DNA of 64,000 nt from Breviolum minutum Mf 1.05b.01 (lineage: Eukaryota > Sar > Dinophyceae > Suessiales > Symbiodiniaceae). Shown piece after piece: positions 43,773-56,696 of the stretch. Under the pieces are notes generated by a model. It saw nothing but the letters and a program-made list of their open reading frames with translations, was not told where the DNA came from and did no database searches. How positions within the stretch are numbered: the first letter of the stretch is position 1; the number at the start of each line of letters is the position of its first letter. The DNA is taken from the NCBI GenBank assembly GCA_000507305.1, contig DF239216.1:149921-213920 (forward strand), given 5' to 3'. Both the position numbers and the translations under genes were made by a program.

Positions 43773-45128
43773 ATGAGGACCCTGGCCCTGGTCATCATTT
43801 CTGCTTTCGTTTTTGCACGGGCCGTGCAGCCCCTTCCCAGCAGTCAGGAGGAGTTCTTTGACTTACTTCCAGTGCAATTCCCGTTCCCATTGCCGAGCTG
43901 GAGCTTAGATGAAGTAGCTAGCAGGTTGAGCCCAGCATGCAACAGTCTTCAAGACTTGCTGGCTTTAGCCATTGCATCCTCCCAACTTCACAGCTTCAAT
44001 GTTCGATCTGATGGCTCTTACGATTTATCGTTGCCACCCTTCGATGCAAAGCTGCCACCAACAGATGTACAACTGTTGCTTGGAACCTGCGAGCGTATTT
44101 CTGCCCTTTACGCTGGCATAGTGTCAAAGCTACTATTCAGCCAGCTGCTTTGTCCTGCAGGTTCTTGTATTAGTACCATGGATGAGTACTCCAGTCAGCT
44201 TACCTTTGGCTCTTTGTGTCAAGGTATTGAAGGTGAATCCTTTGGGCAAGATCCAGTCGAAACTGGCCTTGCCATTTTTCAGGTACACCTCCGGGCCGTG
44301 GCTCGCATGGGTCTCTTGGCTACAAGCTTTTGTGAAGCCTTGAGAGAACGGAAGAATCGGAACATGCAGCACTTGCAAGATTTGGCTGAAAATGCAGCGG
44401 AAGAGGTGCGTAACTTTCTGGACCATGCCTTTCAAAGCTTGTCAGTGACTCATGGGCTGCCTGCAATTCCACCTCTGTCAGAGTTCTTGTCCTCACCTCA
44501 AGGTCCAGTCTTCCTTCATGTGCCTGTGGCTGGTCAACGTTGGCATGTTCTTCAACACATTCTTTCCAGTTTTCCAAGTGTAGATCGTCACAGAGGCCTT
44601 CGAGTAGCTGAAGTAGGGGTGGAGAAGGGGATGACCATCACATATTTGATGAAACATGATGAGGCCATTGCAGAATATGTTGCAGTGGATCCGTGGCATA
44701 TCCCTGGGAAATCAGATGAAAGCAATGCAATTCTTGAGGGCTACCATGAGAATTTGAAGGCATGGTCTCAAGAGCAGCCCGCATTCCAGCGCCATGGCCA
44801 TGGTGCTGTTCGTGTTATCCGGAAGGCATCCGAAGATGCAGCCGGTTTCGTTGAAGCTGACTATTTCGATTTGGTCTTCATTGATGCTGATCATACCTTT
44901 GAAGCCGCCAGGCGAGATATACAAGTCTGGCGGCGTCGGGTGCGGCCCAATGGCGGAATTTTGGCAGGGCACGACTTCTCCTTGTTCCACCCGGCAGTTG
45001 CTTTGGCCGTGGTGGTCGAATGCAGTTCCTCCAGCAGTGATGCTGAACGCTTTCCCCTGGAATCAGAGGACGGCAGACCAATTATCCGTTTGTCTTCGGA
45101 TTCAGTGTGGTGGGTGGTCAGGTCATGA
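43773..45128 (+). CDS. Class I SAM-dependent methyltransferase, secretory, single exon
   Basis: Intronless frame. The ATG at 43773 is preferred to 43602 because it opens directly into a signal peptide (MRTLALVIISAFVFARAV), giving 451 residues. The N-terminal half is helical and unassigned. The C-terminal half is a Methyltransf_24-like Rossmann domain: motif I RVAEVGVEKGMTITYLM, then YVAVDPWH (acidic end of strand 2), DLVFIDADHTFEAARRDI (motif IV) and RPNGGILAGHDF. The target is unknown; related eukaryotic domains are fused to secretory or membrane proteins. A gene without introns among intron-dense neighbours suggests origin by retroposition. Confidence 0.75.
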   Translation: MRTLALVIISAFVFARAVQPLPSSQEEFFDLLPVQFPFPLPSWSLDEVASRLSPACNSLQDLLALAIASSQLHSFNVRSDGSYDLSLPPFDAKLPPTDVQLLLGTCERISALYAGIVSKLLFSQLLCPAGSCISTMDEYSSQLTFGSLCQGIEGESFGQDPVETGLAIFQVHLRAVARMGLLATSFCEALRERKNRNMQHLQDLAENAAEEVRNFLDHAFQSLSVTHGLPAIPPLSEFLSSPQGPVFLHVPVAGQRWHVLQHILSSFPSVDRHRGLRVAEVGVEKGMTITYLMKHDEAIAEYVAVDPWHIPGKSDESNAILEGYHENLKAWSQEQPAFQRHGHGAVRVIRKASEDAAGFVEADYFDLVFIDADHTFEAARRDIQVWRRRVRPNGGILAGHDFSLFHPAVALAVVVECSSSSSDAERFPLESEDGRPIIRLSSDSVWWVVRS

Positions 45129-46540
45129 GATGTCATGCGGTTGTGGAGCCACGGAACGGGCCAGAAGTTGAAGGTGCTTCAAGAATGTTCACACATGCCC
45201 GCAATCGAAAGATCATCGAAAGATGAGTTTCGTGAAACTTCGAATTTCGTGGGGCATTGGATGATGATGTGGTTGACGATGATCCATCCTTGTCAAGTAC
45301 AAGGGAAGGTCTGACGTGGAGGGCGAGACCGGGTTGTCCCAATTAACCCATGTTAAGATCCATGCTTCGTTGAGAACGTCAAAGCTGCAATGTTTGAGAC
45401 CTTCACCTGTCCAATGTATGCCTGATGAAGATGTAGCTGGTGGTCAAAATGATGCAACATGCAAAAAATCATCAAAAACTAAAAACACATATAAACATGT
45501 CAGGAATGGAAGTGCCTTGTAGCATTCCAACATTGCAGACATATTTTCCTGCAGATGTTTGGATCCAGCGTTTTTACAGTTTGGAATCATGACACCCCGG
45601 GGTCCATCGTATCATCCGTTTGTTCCAGGTTTCGGACTTGAAGTCCTACCATTCCGAGGAGATTCGCAGTTTGGAAACCCAGCAGGTGTCAAGGGTTGCT
45701 GTTTTGGATTCCTACTTTTTGACAGTTTTTGCTTTTCGGAAAATATGATTTTATGGAGATTTTTTCAATGATTCTAAGATACAAGAATTATTTTCAAGTT
45801 ACAGTATAGTTGGATCTTTGATGGTGATTAATCACAATGATCATTCGGAATGCTTAATGATAAAGACCTTCACGATGAATGAATGAATGGAATGAAATGA
45901 AATGAAATGAAATGAAATCAAATCAAATCAAATAATATCAAATCAAATCAAATGAATGAAATAATGAAAGAATGGAAATTGATAAAACTGAAATGAAATT
46001 AATGGATGAATGCGTGATGGTTGATAAGGCTAGTGATGGATTATGGTGGTAAAAATGATGATGGACGATGGACAATGGACGATGGGTGGTGGACATGAAT
46101 ATATGAAGATGATCATTGATTAATGAACGGTGGTTCATGATTGATTATGATTGTTGCTTTATTGATGAATGATTGGGATGATTGGGTTCTGATAATGAAG
46201 GAGATGAAATTGAATAAGATGATGAAGATGAAGTGCAAGGTGATGATGACGGAACATCTATGATGCTGAATGATATTGAGTGATGATTCTACAGTCGGAC
46301 TCAGGGGCTTGGGTCTGCAGCAGTTGCAGTGATTTGCCCCAAGGCTTGAAGCACAACATTGAGGAGACCACTCGACGATGTCAGAGGCCCACAGCGACTT
46401 TTTTTAAAGTTGATGTGGTAGGATGCGGTTTTCTGTTTTTTGGGTTTTTTAGAATAGCCGTGATGCGGTGGGATGTATCGGGTATAGGGCACAAAGCATG
46501 ATTCTTCATATTAATGGCCTGTGTCAATGACATGTTTTAT
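45129..46540 (+). other. Mostly non-coding, with simple-sequence stretches
   Basis: An open segment at 45559-45700 has no recognisable product. From 45876 to 46270 the sequence is composed of GAATG, AAATC and GATGA-like words. A possible exon at about 46320-46395 (LPQGLKHNIEETTRRCQ) may belong to the coiled-coil gene downstream. Confidence 0.4.
45876..45965 (+). repeat. (AAATG)n/(AAATC)n pentanucleotide repeat
   Basis: Tandem GAATG/AAATG units change to AAATC units and back, with one ATAAT interruption. Confidence 0.9.
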
Positions 46541-46564
46541 ATTTTCACGTCGCTTTTCTTCCAC

Positions 46565-49500
46565 CAGAGGCTACTTGTATAGCATGCGTGAAATATGTCA
46601 GGATGTTGCTCGAACGAGATGATGCGAAGGAACAGCTACTTGCAAGACAGCGGGAGGCCTCTTGATGTTGAGCTGACTTCCAGGTTTTTTGATTTAATCA
46701 AACCAGTTTCCAGACCACACCTGGTGGACTCGGTGACCCTCCCATTTAAGATCTTGGCCGAGATCAAAACTTGCTATGAACAAACGCTTAAAAATGGGCC
46801 GAGATTTATATGTTAAAACTTGCACAGAACTGTGGGTAAAAGACGGGACTCAGCCCCCAAAGGCGACACCCCTTGGAATGTTTGTGGTTTTAATGGGCCG
46901 CGGAGTTTGATTTCAGCTAGGGGAGTTTGTGCAGAAACAAGGCATCACTGAAGGTGACCAGAGCTGTTGTGTTTTGGATTGAAGTTCCATGAGGTTCCAC
47001 TTGAAGTGAGCATTTTGCCACACAGTGATTGAGAAATGAAATTAACACACGGCCTGCAGCTATGTCCATAGCGATACCCTCAGAAACAACTCAATTTGTA
47101 TAAGGCTTTCAGGCACACCTAAGTCCCGCGTTTCTGCATAGCTCTAGACTTGGTGTAATTATTTCATTGCTTTTATTGCTCCTACTACTAGTAATTACTG
47201 TACTTACTACTTCTTACTACTACCACTGATCCGCAGTACCACTGCCCACGGCCTTTGCTAGCACGCTGCTACTAGTACTCCCTTCTATTTGGTTTAATTT
47301 GCAGAACTGTGGCTACCGGGACGATCCCCCAGTCTTTGTTTGTCATTGAGACATGTAACATGTTTCGAAAGACGCTCAAACAGAAGCTCATAAAATAATC
47401 CAATGGAGACACAGTGTGGCAGGGCACCCGTGTGCAGCAGCAATGCCTGGAACTATGAGTAGACTTTCCGAAGCCGTCCAAATTTGGAACAAATTGCGAG
47501 TCTAAGATTGCCATCAAATTCATCATTGAAACGGATTGGCAAAGGTTCTGATGCTCGACATGAGGTGGGATCCAGGATGTGGGTGGACAGATTGGCTTAT
47601 TTGGTCTTGGATCTTCAACGTGACAGCCAGGTGCTGGAGCTGTCTGTTCAAATCAGATCGAGCACCCCAACTGGTGTGGCCTTTGCCTGAGGGATGACAA
47701 GTAAGATTAGATGAAAATCAAAATCTTCTTGGAACGGCCGATGTAAAGATATGTCAAACAGGATAAATCAGAATCATCATCAGGCAACACCTGCACGACA
47801 TTTGAATCGATCACTGTCCGTCAGAGTCTCAGCTCAACATGCAACTCACACACACGATTCTAGAATTTGCAGGTGGGGGAGTGGGGACAGGACTCGTGTC
47901 GCATGAGGCATCCTTTCTAGACTCTCCGGTGTACAACATGTCACTTCAGGAGCGGGAGTGAAGGTTGGATGAGGTATTTTAGAAGTTTTTAAATGGGCTT
48001 GGTTTAATAGCTTCACCATGTGGATACACTGGGCATTTGTCTGGCCTTCGTCATACTTTTAGGCTGTAACTTAAAGCAGGACGCTCAGCAAATCGATGCA
48101 GAGGCTTTGGACTTGAGGCAGCAAGATGCAAGATGTTGCAAGTTAAGTACCTCCAGATTTATCGCCTTTAGCGATGTATCGACAGTGTCACGTTTTAAAA
48201 CGTGCTTTGGGCGACATAAAATTTCATACCAAATGCGATTAAATGATGATTAAATGATGAACTACACATGATAAGATGTATGGACTTGTGAAGTCTTGTA
48301 CTACTAGGATCTAGATCTACTAGGGGCCTTCCCTTAGTAACCTTTACTCAACGATGTGCTCCATGTGGCAGGCATCGATGTAGAGATTTGGAGAGGTTAT
48401 GCTCCACGAGACTTGGCTGCATTTCCGGGATGTCTACTTTGAATTTATGTTTTTCACGCTTAAAGAATCTTAAAGAAAGAGTTTTTGAATTATGTTGATA
48501 CATGAATTCAATAAATATTCAATAAATAGTTTGGTGCAATAATGAATCATATGTGATAATATGTGATGATATTGATGTCTATGTAGGTATATCATTTATC
48601 TTGCTATATGTATATATTGTGTTTTTTCTTTGTGAAGTGCAGTGAAGTTGATTTCTTTAACTTTCTAGGATGCACAGCTTGCTGGAGAGAGGGCAAGAGG
48701 CACGAACCTGCTGCCACCAGGTTCTTGAGAAATTAGGTCAAGCATGTTGGGCCAGGCCTCGGAGCGATTGAGAAGAGCAACTGTCAGTTGGACACTTATT
48801 GTAAGCTCACATGGAATAATGGATGCTGCATATTAAGATAGATTGAAGGCTCTTAGGCCAACAATTTCATGGAAAGAATTTTTAGGAGATATAGCCATGC
48901 CGAAAGACAGATGAGGTGGAGCAGGACGCCTTCAAGATCAAGGTGATGTGTTGCCTTTTGAGTGTGGATCCTTTGATCTATCATGATCTACTGTTGATGG
49001 ACAAAATCCTGCATCACCAAGGATGATGATTATCCCATTATTTATAGGGTTTTAAACCATCCGAGGTGGTGCATGATTTCTTCCATCAACAGTATCATAA
49101 TGATCTATCCTTTCTACGCAAATTACATGTAAAACCATGTGGGATCTAAGGCTTGGGGCTATTGAGTGACGTGACCTCCTCCAAGAGGAGTTTGATAATG
49201 GACAAACCACATGTTGAATGTGGCTGAAATGATGTAAAGGTCGACTCACAGTTTGATGGGTCTATGTATCTATCTTACTGGTAGGAACCGTTTGAGGTGC
49301 GATAGATTCACGGCATTTCAAAAGCGTGCAGTTCTCTTGGAGCCGGTGGATCCTGATGTGATTGGGAACACTCATGCAGAGCACTTCATTGAGCTGAATG
49401 GCCCGCGCCGCCAAAGGCTTGTGCAGAACATCCAGCCAAACAGCGAGCATGACGTAACATCAATCTTGTAATACAATTTGCTCAAATGTGTGAACCATGG

Positions 49501-50460
49501 TAGTTTTTTTTTCAGATAATGGAAAGGGTTTTTTTGTGGGTAGGGGCAAATTGTCATACATTATTATAAACTTTATCATTTGCATTGCCGGGACTTGGAT
49601 CCTGCGATGGAATCTCAGCCACTGTGGCCTTCTGGGGCCCCTTGGTATGAGAATCAGTGGCCCATCATTCATCATGGATGTGTGTGATAAGTGATGATAT
49701 CATATGGGTGTTTCCAAAAATGGTGGTACCCCAAAATGGATGGTTTATACTGGAAAACCCTATTAAAATGGATGATTTGGGGGTACCATTAATTTTCGGA
49801 AACACCTATATGATATCTGGACCACATTCAAACATTCAGAATGCCTTAGATTTGTTGCCTTGCAATGACTTAATGTGACTTCCGGTGTGTGATCCAGCGG
49901 ATTATCTTGGAAGACATCCAGGTAGTGCCTCTTGTTGGAGTGATCCACTCAGTTGAGGGCTGTGCCAGCAGGGCAAACTGGGGGATAGATGCAGTAGTTG
50001 CAAAGTAGTGAGTAGATTGAATGATGGAACCAAACTCTTCGAAGATCTACAGTACAGCAACCTTCACTATATACATGTTACAAAGTTGTGCCAGCGAGAA
50101 TTGTGTAGCAGCCTTGAACACGTTTGGTACCGTGCTTGGCCCATCGTCAGTTCTCCTGAGGGTGGTGACGAAGAACGTGAGGAACTAGAGGTGGATATTC
50201 CGTGTAGACATGTGTAGGCTCATTTCCATTTTGCAAAGATCCCAAGGGGAGATAGGGGTAAGGTAAGCTGAAGATAGCTGAAGGGTTAGAATTTTCGCAG
50301 CCTCATGTGATATGGCAGGCGTGGTGCCGTGAGTTCTTTGAAGAGTCAATGTCTCAGAGCAGCGCAGCGACAAAAACTTCCAAATCTGAGAAGCAGCCGC
50401 CTCGACCTCACATGGCAACCAGGTGCGAAGCTAGTGCTGCAGGATCTGGGTCAAGAGCTA
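46565..50460 (+). CDS. Exons of an unidentified coiled-coil protein with Ser/Lys/Pro-rich C-terminus
   Basis: Candidate exons: about 46567-46655 (VKYVRMLLERDDAKEQLLAR), about 47469-47690 (LEQIASLRLPSNSSLKRIGK, then LAYLVLDLQRDSQVLELSVQ), about 48078-48135 (DAQQIDAEALDLRQQD), about 48670-48730 (DAQLAGERARGTN), 48912-48940 (DEVEQDAFKIK), about 49295-49470 (KRAVLLEPVDPDVIGNTHAE) and 49897-49920 (RIILEDIQ). The last is about 50311-50465 (AWCREFFEESMSQSSAATKT, then KSEKQPPRPHMATR) ending in a stop. Many have AG before and GT after. The order is consistent with a single gene, but the joins are inferred and no domain is known. Confidence 0.4.
49696..49817 (+). mobile_element. MITE-like inverted-repeat element, 122 bp
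   Basis: The ends are inverted repeats of about 33 bases: GATATCATATGGGTGTTTCC at the left and the complement of GGAAACACCTATATGATATC at the right, continuing inward to CCCC...GGGG. The whole element could fold into one hairpin. It carries no gene. In dinoflagellate data I recall this GGTGTTTCC...GGAAACACC unit as widespread, but I cannot check copy number here. Confidence 0.75.
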
Positions 50461-50465
50461 AGAGC

Positions 50466-52421
50466 TAGAAAGGGAAGTACAAGACATCTTCAAAATATAT
50501 AATTCTTAATAAGGACCTGAACAAATAAAGGTCAAAGAATATGAATATGAAACACATAAATGCACGCGCTGTCCATCGATCATCAACGGAAGATAAAGAT
50601 AGGTGAGGCTCTCACGTCTCAACAGCGCTAATTGGTTTTGTTTGTTCGCACCAGGAGTTCACAACGAGAAGAACCAGGGTAAAGACAGATGTCTAGAGAA
50701 TATTAGTCCCAACAGGTCCCAGCACTTTAGTCGCAGGCAATCAATCAAACCCGGCTTTGCTTGCCATGATCTCTTCCTTAACGATCCTCAAATCAAAGTG
50801 CCAAAAAACAGAGCGAAGCGACAGACCTTGCCAGCTGTTTTGCCAGATAGCGCAGATAGCTAGTCAAGAGCATGACAAATATAATGTATGTATGAACTGT
50901 TTGACTATGTCTCATATCTATATATAATTCTATGGATGTCATGTTCACCCAGATCAAAGCAAAACAATCCCAACTCATGGCAACTCCAAATGACTCCCCA
51001 AATCTTGCAAGATTGCCAGGGCTCCTGTTGTTTGAGCCCTTGGATTTTTGTTGGATCTTTATTCCTTTTTCTTTTTCATTCGTGTGCTGTGATCTTCCTG
51101 CCCCCCCTGTGTAGCAGTTTTCTATCCAGTGCATGTATTGCAATGTATTGTACATATATACTTCTTTCATTTACAGGCACACGCACGCATAGTTAGCCTT
51201 CCCTGCGGAGAGTTACAAAAGAAGGGACTATATGGAGCCTAAGATAGGTTTGAGTGGCTCGGCGCCGCTGCAAGACGCCTCATATGCGTGTAGGCCACGA
51301 AACTCTAAGGGTACCTCAAGAGCCCCCACGCCGGAAGAGTGAAACAAACGATGTAGCAAAATTATTCTGGCACTTGGTACATGTGGGGAACTACGTTTAT
51401 ATACTGTACACATGCATGTATATGAATGAATTTTAAAACAATAAAATATACTGTACGAGCTTTGTGGGCTAATTGTTGCTGCTCAGCATTTCTATCTCGC
51501 CAGCATTACGAGAACCGCTGCCTGCAGACTTTGTGCCTTTTGCACTTGCCGTGCGGCATAGGGGCGCATTTCAGACCTAGTTCAAACCTGTTCGGAAAGC
51601 TCCTTTCAAAGGTTACACATTTGAGGGACTGAAAGGCAACCTGCAACAACTTTGTGTGTGGACATTGGGTCCTCGATGGATTTTGGTGCTAGGTCTGATG
51701 TTGAGGCCTTCATACCAGTGTCTGAGGCTCACAGGCTTGCTTCTTTCGGCCCTCTTTGAGTTGCCCTTCAACAGCGGCATTGCAGCATTCAACGTGGCCT
51801 AGGCCAACGGATCATCCTGCAGAACGCGAAGCACGCCTCTTTATTGACAGCAATGGGGACACGCACAAAAGTTCCAGCCTTTGTTCAACACTTCGTCCAA
51901 TGGCCATGGTTTTTGTTGGTAAGGTCTAGGGTGCACCGCTTGGTACACTGAAAAGCTCATGAAGTGTGGAATTGTTTGATAAGGCTGCGCAGGACAATGG
52001 CGCGTGAAGGCGGTTGCGGCAGGAGCCATCATAGTGATGGTTGACCCTCAAATGGAAAGTTTTGAATTGGTATGTCAAGATATCAAGAAATGGTGACACT
52101 GAAACGTTGTTGACAGATGTTCACCAGCCTTGTCGAGCACAGTGGCTAAGGTCACCCTTTGTGGCTGGTTTCTTTTTAAGGGAACCTTCAGTACTCTCAG
52201 ACAGGCGTTGGCAAATGGGATGCAGATGATGGATGCACCCTGTTCACGTATGTTGCTGTTGTATCTACATATAGTCATATAGTAGTTGAAGATTGATGTT
52301 TTCGATCACGACATCAGGTCCAACAGCCTAGAGAACTCTCGACTGAGTGACTTCAACCCCCGCATGGAATCGTTCCCCGCTGCTTCCGTTGGGCCCAAGC
52401 CACCCTGTGGCGGCTGTAGCG
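50466..52421 (+). other. Intergenic region before the HECT ligase gene
   Basis: Only short frames; none shows a domain. Possible small exons near 50650-50860 and 51000-51110 lack support. It contains the presumed 5' flank of the ligase gene. Confidence 0.45.
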
Positions 52422-54600
52422 ATGGCGGCACTGTCCTCGCAGCCGACAAAGAAGCGGCCAGTTCTTTTGAACGAAAGTCTTAAGGTACACTACTTGGGAC
52501 GGAGAGAAACTCCTTGACTCTGTACTGTATCTGACACACAGCACCTGTTTTTTTGCAGTCTCATTTTTGTTGTGTCAAATCACGGTCTAAGATTAAATGT
52601 CTTGTTGCCAGCTCTTCCATGCTTGTACCATACTTTGACTTGTTTCCTCTTCGTGCAGGTTCAATCCTATGATGGCGGATCGCACAGAGGACGTGCTCAA
52701 TATGATGTGAAGCATGTGTTAACTCCCCTTGTGGATCCCTATCATAGCTCCAACAGCGGGACGAAGTTCAACTTGGTGTTGGAGAGTGCAGAGGATTTCA
52801 CACTGAGCCATGTCTTTGTGGCAGGCCCAGGTGGACGTTGCTCTGAGCATGTCAAGCGTGGCTTGGTCTTTGTCTCTGATGCATTGCCCTCCATTGAAGA
52901 AAGCAAACGTTATGATGGCATGAGTGAGGAGGATCTTCAAGAAGCAGTGCAAGCTTTTGCCAACGGTGCCCGAAGTGCAGACCCCAACTTGCCTGGGCCA
53001 TGCGCTTACTTCAAAACCGATGCTACCAGTCGAGAGGCTGAAGTGGAGCTAACAAAATGGGCTCAAGGCCGTTATATCATGGTGAAGCTTCTTGACACTC
53101 ATGGCAACCAGGACCACATGGAAGTGGGAGTACTGGCCTTCGTGGGTTTTCGTGGGCGTCATGAACAGGTGTCGTCCAGCCCATTTGGCCCTTGGATGAG
53201 AAGGCAAGTAACGCAACCAAGAGTTCATCCGAACTGCTTGAAGAGCATGTTCTCTAGTGGTGGTTGGGTGTGCGATGGTCGAGATGTTCCGGGTGGCTGT
53301 CGAAGTGGGATCACGGATTTTCACCAAACTTCTGTGTTCACCATGACCTTCCGTTGTCCTTCCACTGGCTTTGATCTTTGTGAAGCTTGTGCCTTTGATC
53401 CAACTCTGGGTCAAGTGACTGAGGAGACCATCCGCGCAGATTTGGAGGCCTTCCGTGATCCCAGCAAGTGTCGTTTGGCTTGCAACCGCCTGAAGAACTT
53501 GTTGCGGAAGAATTGGTTGGCAAGTTTACCTGCACTCATTGAAGGTGGCTTGTTGGATATCTTGGCTGAATCTTTGAAACCACCAGTGAAAAATGCAGAG
53601 GATGATGAGGCTGAAGCCCAACCCCGACCAGCAGAAAAGAAAGGAAGTCCGCAACAAGCACTTCGCTCTGCTTTGTTAGACTTGGCTCAGAGCCTTTTTG
53701 GTCGCTGCACTGCTGGCATTGCAGTTGGCGACCAGGTCATGGCACGTCGCCCCCAGACAGAGAAATGGGAAGAGGGAAAAATCTTGTCGTTGCCATCACC
53801 CTTTGCAAACATCACAGAGCCAGGGGTGGGTATTAGTGGAGAGCCGGTACCTGAAGGCTTTGGATACTATGTTTGTTGGCAAGATGGGCGCTCAATGGTT
53901 TGGGTCCGCCCTTCAGATGTCTTCAAGGTCACCAGCGGCACCCGCAATGCGCTGATGGCGACAATAGGTTTGTTCACAGAGGTCGCTAATGGAGAGAATT
54001 GTGATCAAGCAGCTATATCAAGACACTTGCAGCGCGGAGCAGATCTGGCAGCAACGGATGGTGCTGGTTACCCGGCCTTGCTCCTGGCCGTGTCCTGTGG
54101 TGTGCCCAGTGAAGTACTTCAACAATTGCTGGATAATGGCGCTTGCCATGAGGTCTCCGGGCCAGCAGGTGTTACACCGTGGGAGAAGGCATGTCTAGAG
54201 TCACAGGTACCATGCGTTTCAGCAAGGAAAGAACTGATGGAAAAGCATCAAGCTTTGCTCCAACCTGGAGAAGTACACCGACTTCAGCTTGAGAATCTCC
54301 GTGAAGCTTTTGGGAGGCGTATCCTTGGTCCTCTCTTGACGAGCTATCCAGCCCATGCCATTCCTACTGAATTGCTTGAAGTGTTGCAGCTGCTCTTGCA
54401 AAGGCTGGACTTTCAAGTGATCATAGCTTGCCTGGATGCACCTTGCATTCGAGCATTGTCTCGTTTGCTTCAGCACATTGTAAGTGGAGCTGATGGTCTC
54501 AAGACAGCTCTAGTGGGCTGTCGCATTTGCCGTGCTTTGATCTCTCGCGATGAGGAAGGCTTTGATCAACTGGTGAAGCTTGGCCCAACCACATGGTTGT
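52422..54600 (+). CDS. HECT E3 ubiquitin ligase, N-terminal part: jelly-roll-like, zinc-binding, ankyrin-like region
   Basis: The start is ATG 52422; exon 1 (52422-52484, MAALSSQPTKKRPVLLNESL) joins in phase 0 to exon 2 at 52659 (VQSYDGGSHRGRAQYDVKHV). The first about 200 residues resemble an APC10/discoidin-type module. A Cys/His-rich zinc region follows at about 53230-53400 (HPNCLKSMF, GGWVCDGRDVPGGC, CPSTGFDLCEAC), like a ZZ or C1-type finger. Next are a Tudor-like segment (VGDQVMARRPQTEKWEEGKI) and ankyrin-like helices (DGAGYPALLLAVSCGVP, VLQQLLDNGAC). The exon ends near 54595. This assortment recalls HECTD1, which also combines ankyrin, jelly-roll and HECT domains. Confidence 0.75.
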
Positions 54601-54712
54601 CAACGTCGTTCACGTTGACATACAGGTTCATTGTGACAAACGTGTTTTTTCTTATGTTTCCTTCGTATTACGTCCGTGTTGTCTAATTTCTGTCACACCT
54701 AAATTCCCTAAG

Positions 54713-56696
54713 GAATTGCCATGGGGTGCTACGATGGGCTTCCTGGCTGGCTTCAAGAAAGCCAACGGCACCACCACCAAGTCCACCACGAGGGCATTCC
54801 TTGACCTCCCTGCTGTCGGGTCATCCACATCAGCAGCACCAGATCCTTCAGCAGAGGCAGGAGGGAAAGATACGTTCCAAGGTTTTTTGGGCGAGACAAT
54901 TGCACCTATATAAGTTGTTTTTTTATGCGCCCGTATCTACAAGAACATATTATCAAGACTCAGTACTTGTTCGCATCCTGTCTGGTCAATATATACATTA
55001 ATAGTGTCATAGATATCGGATATCAAAGGGCTACTGCATACTGTACGCGTTTTTTGAGACCACAATATATTCAATAATTATGCAACATATATTTAATATT
55101 TACAATTGATTATTATTTATATACATATATATATATATTCCAGTCCCTCTCCCATGTCCCATGCTTCCTTCAGGGCATCAGGTGAAGAACTTTCCTGCGA
55201 AGCCAAGCTCTTGAGTTCTGAGTTGAAAAAAGGCAGTGGAGAAAATTGGGCTCCAGATCCAGCTTTGGCCGAAACCATCGGGATGTTATCACAACCCGGA
55301 TCTGACATTAGAGAGGCTTTACAAAAACTCAGTGTCTACCTGCGCATGGATGGTGATATTCCTGATGGCCTTGGACCAGGGCTTGACCTGTTGAGGAAGT
55401 CCAAGATGTGCACAGCATACGCACTGGAGAAGCTGGATTTTGCAGGGCATCTTCTGGCATTCCTTAAGCAAGACATATCCCAGGACAGGGCAGGGCGGAA
55501 TATGCTCCGCTTGCAGGATGAACATCAAGTATTTTAGAACATCCACCCAGGCATGTCATTGAATATCATTGAACCATATCGAAGCTCAAGTATGCAGTGC
55601 ACATGATTGGTTGTGGTAATTCATGGTAGTTACTTTTCTGTGAACGTTTCATGACATCTCGGTTTCTGACCAGAATCAAGCTAGCCCAACTGCCTTGCCA
55701 GGAATCAACCATCAACTCTGAGAATTGGATCTCCTTAACCGAAGTTCTTTCCCTCGCGGGAATGAAGCAGCTCATTCGAACCTTGCATGCTGTCATAGAA
55801 ATTGGGGAGCGCTTTCCAGTATGGCATCAAAAACGAGAGCGTGGTCTCCGAGCATTGACTGATCCAGTGACTTTGAAAGTGAAGCAGATGAATGTCAAAC
55901 TCGGCCATGCCGGCCAAGGTCAAAGTACAGGAAAAATTCCACAACACTTCTCAGTTCCTGCTGAGCCAATTACCCCACTCAGTGAACTGCGGCGTTACTT
56001 GTTGCGAGTGACACCCATTATGACTGAAGGCTATTTATCATATTGCTATGGCATTGTTGGGGCCACAATTCTCCTGTCTTCCGATGATCCTGAAGTAGCA
56101 GTGGTGACAGGATTTGAGGTTTTGGTTGGCGAGCTGCCATTACCAATCCACACCATCCAGCGTGCAGGAAATCACCAACGAGTCTTGTTGGCCATGCATG
56201 AGCATCGCGCCTTAGGTTTGGCACCTCTTGAGAAGCCTCGGCTGCACGACTTCCAAGTAGCTTTGGGAAGACTGCTGGTAGCTGCTGGCTGTTCAGCATA
56301 CCCTACCTTGCTGAAGATGATGCGGGCCCGTCAAGCACCTGAGAGTGATCCCATGGAGGAAACACCCAACATATCCAGTGAAGCAGAGGAGTTGCATCAA
56401 GCAGCACTCCAGGCTATGACCCAATGTGAGGGCAATGGAGCCTGTGAGGTTCTAGATGTTGAGCTGGCACGAATTGTGGCACTCACTGATGAGAAACCAC
56501 AAGGAACCACACCCAGTGACAATACGGTGCACCCACATATGCGTGTGCACATCGTGTCTTTGGTGGCCTCAGATGAGATTCCTTTTGACATCTTCTGGCC
56601 CATGGTGCGTGATGACATCCTTGGTGCTGTTCGAGAGGCATGCCCACGCGCTCATCACTCCTCAGAAAGTGCTATACAGGCTGGGAGTGGACAGGT
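54713..56696 (+). CDS. HECT E3 ubiquitin ligase, middle part: helical region
   Basis: Exons at about 54713-54882 (ELPWGATMGFLAGFKKANGT), 55175-about 55500 (EELSCEAKLLSSELKKGSGE ... LEKLDFAGHLLAFL) and about 55671-56696 (LTEVLSLAGMKQLIRTLHAV, then ITPLSELRRYLLRVTPIMTE). They form a long, mainly helical stretch without a clear named domain, as in the armadillo-like middle of large HECT ligases. The last donor, GTATCT, follows the codons for AGSGQ. An AT-rich intron at 54905-55140 separates the first two exons. Confidence 0.6.
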
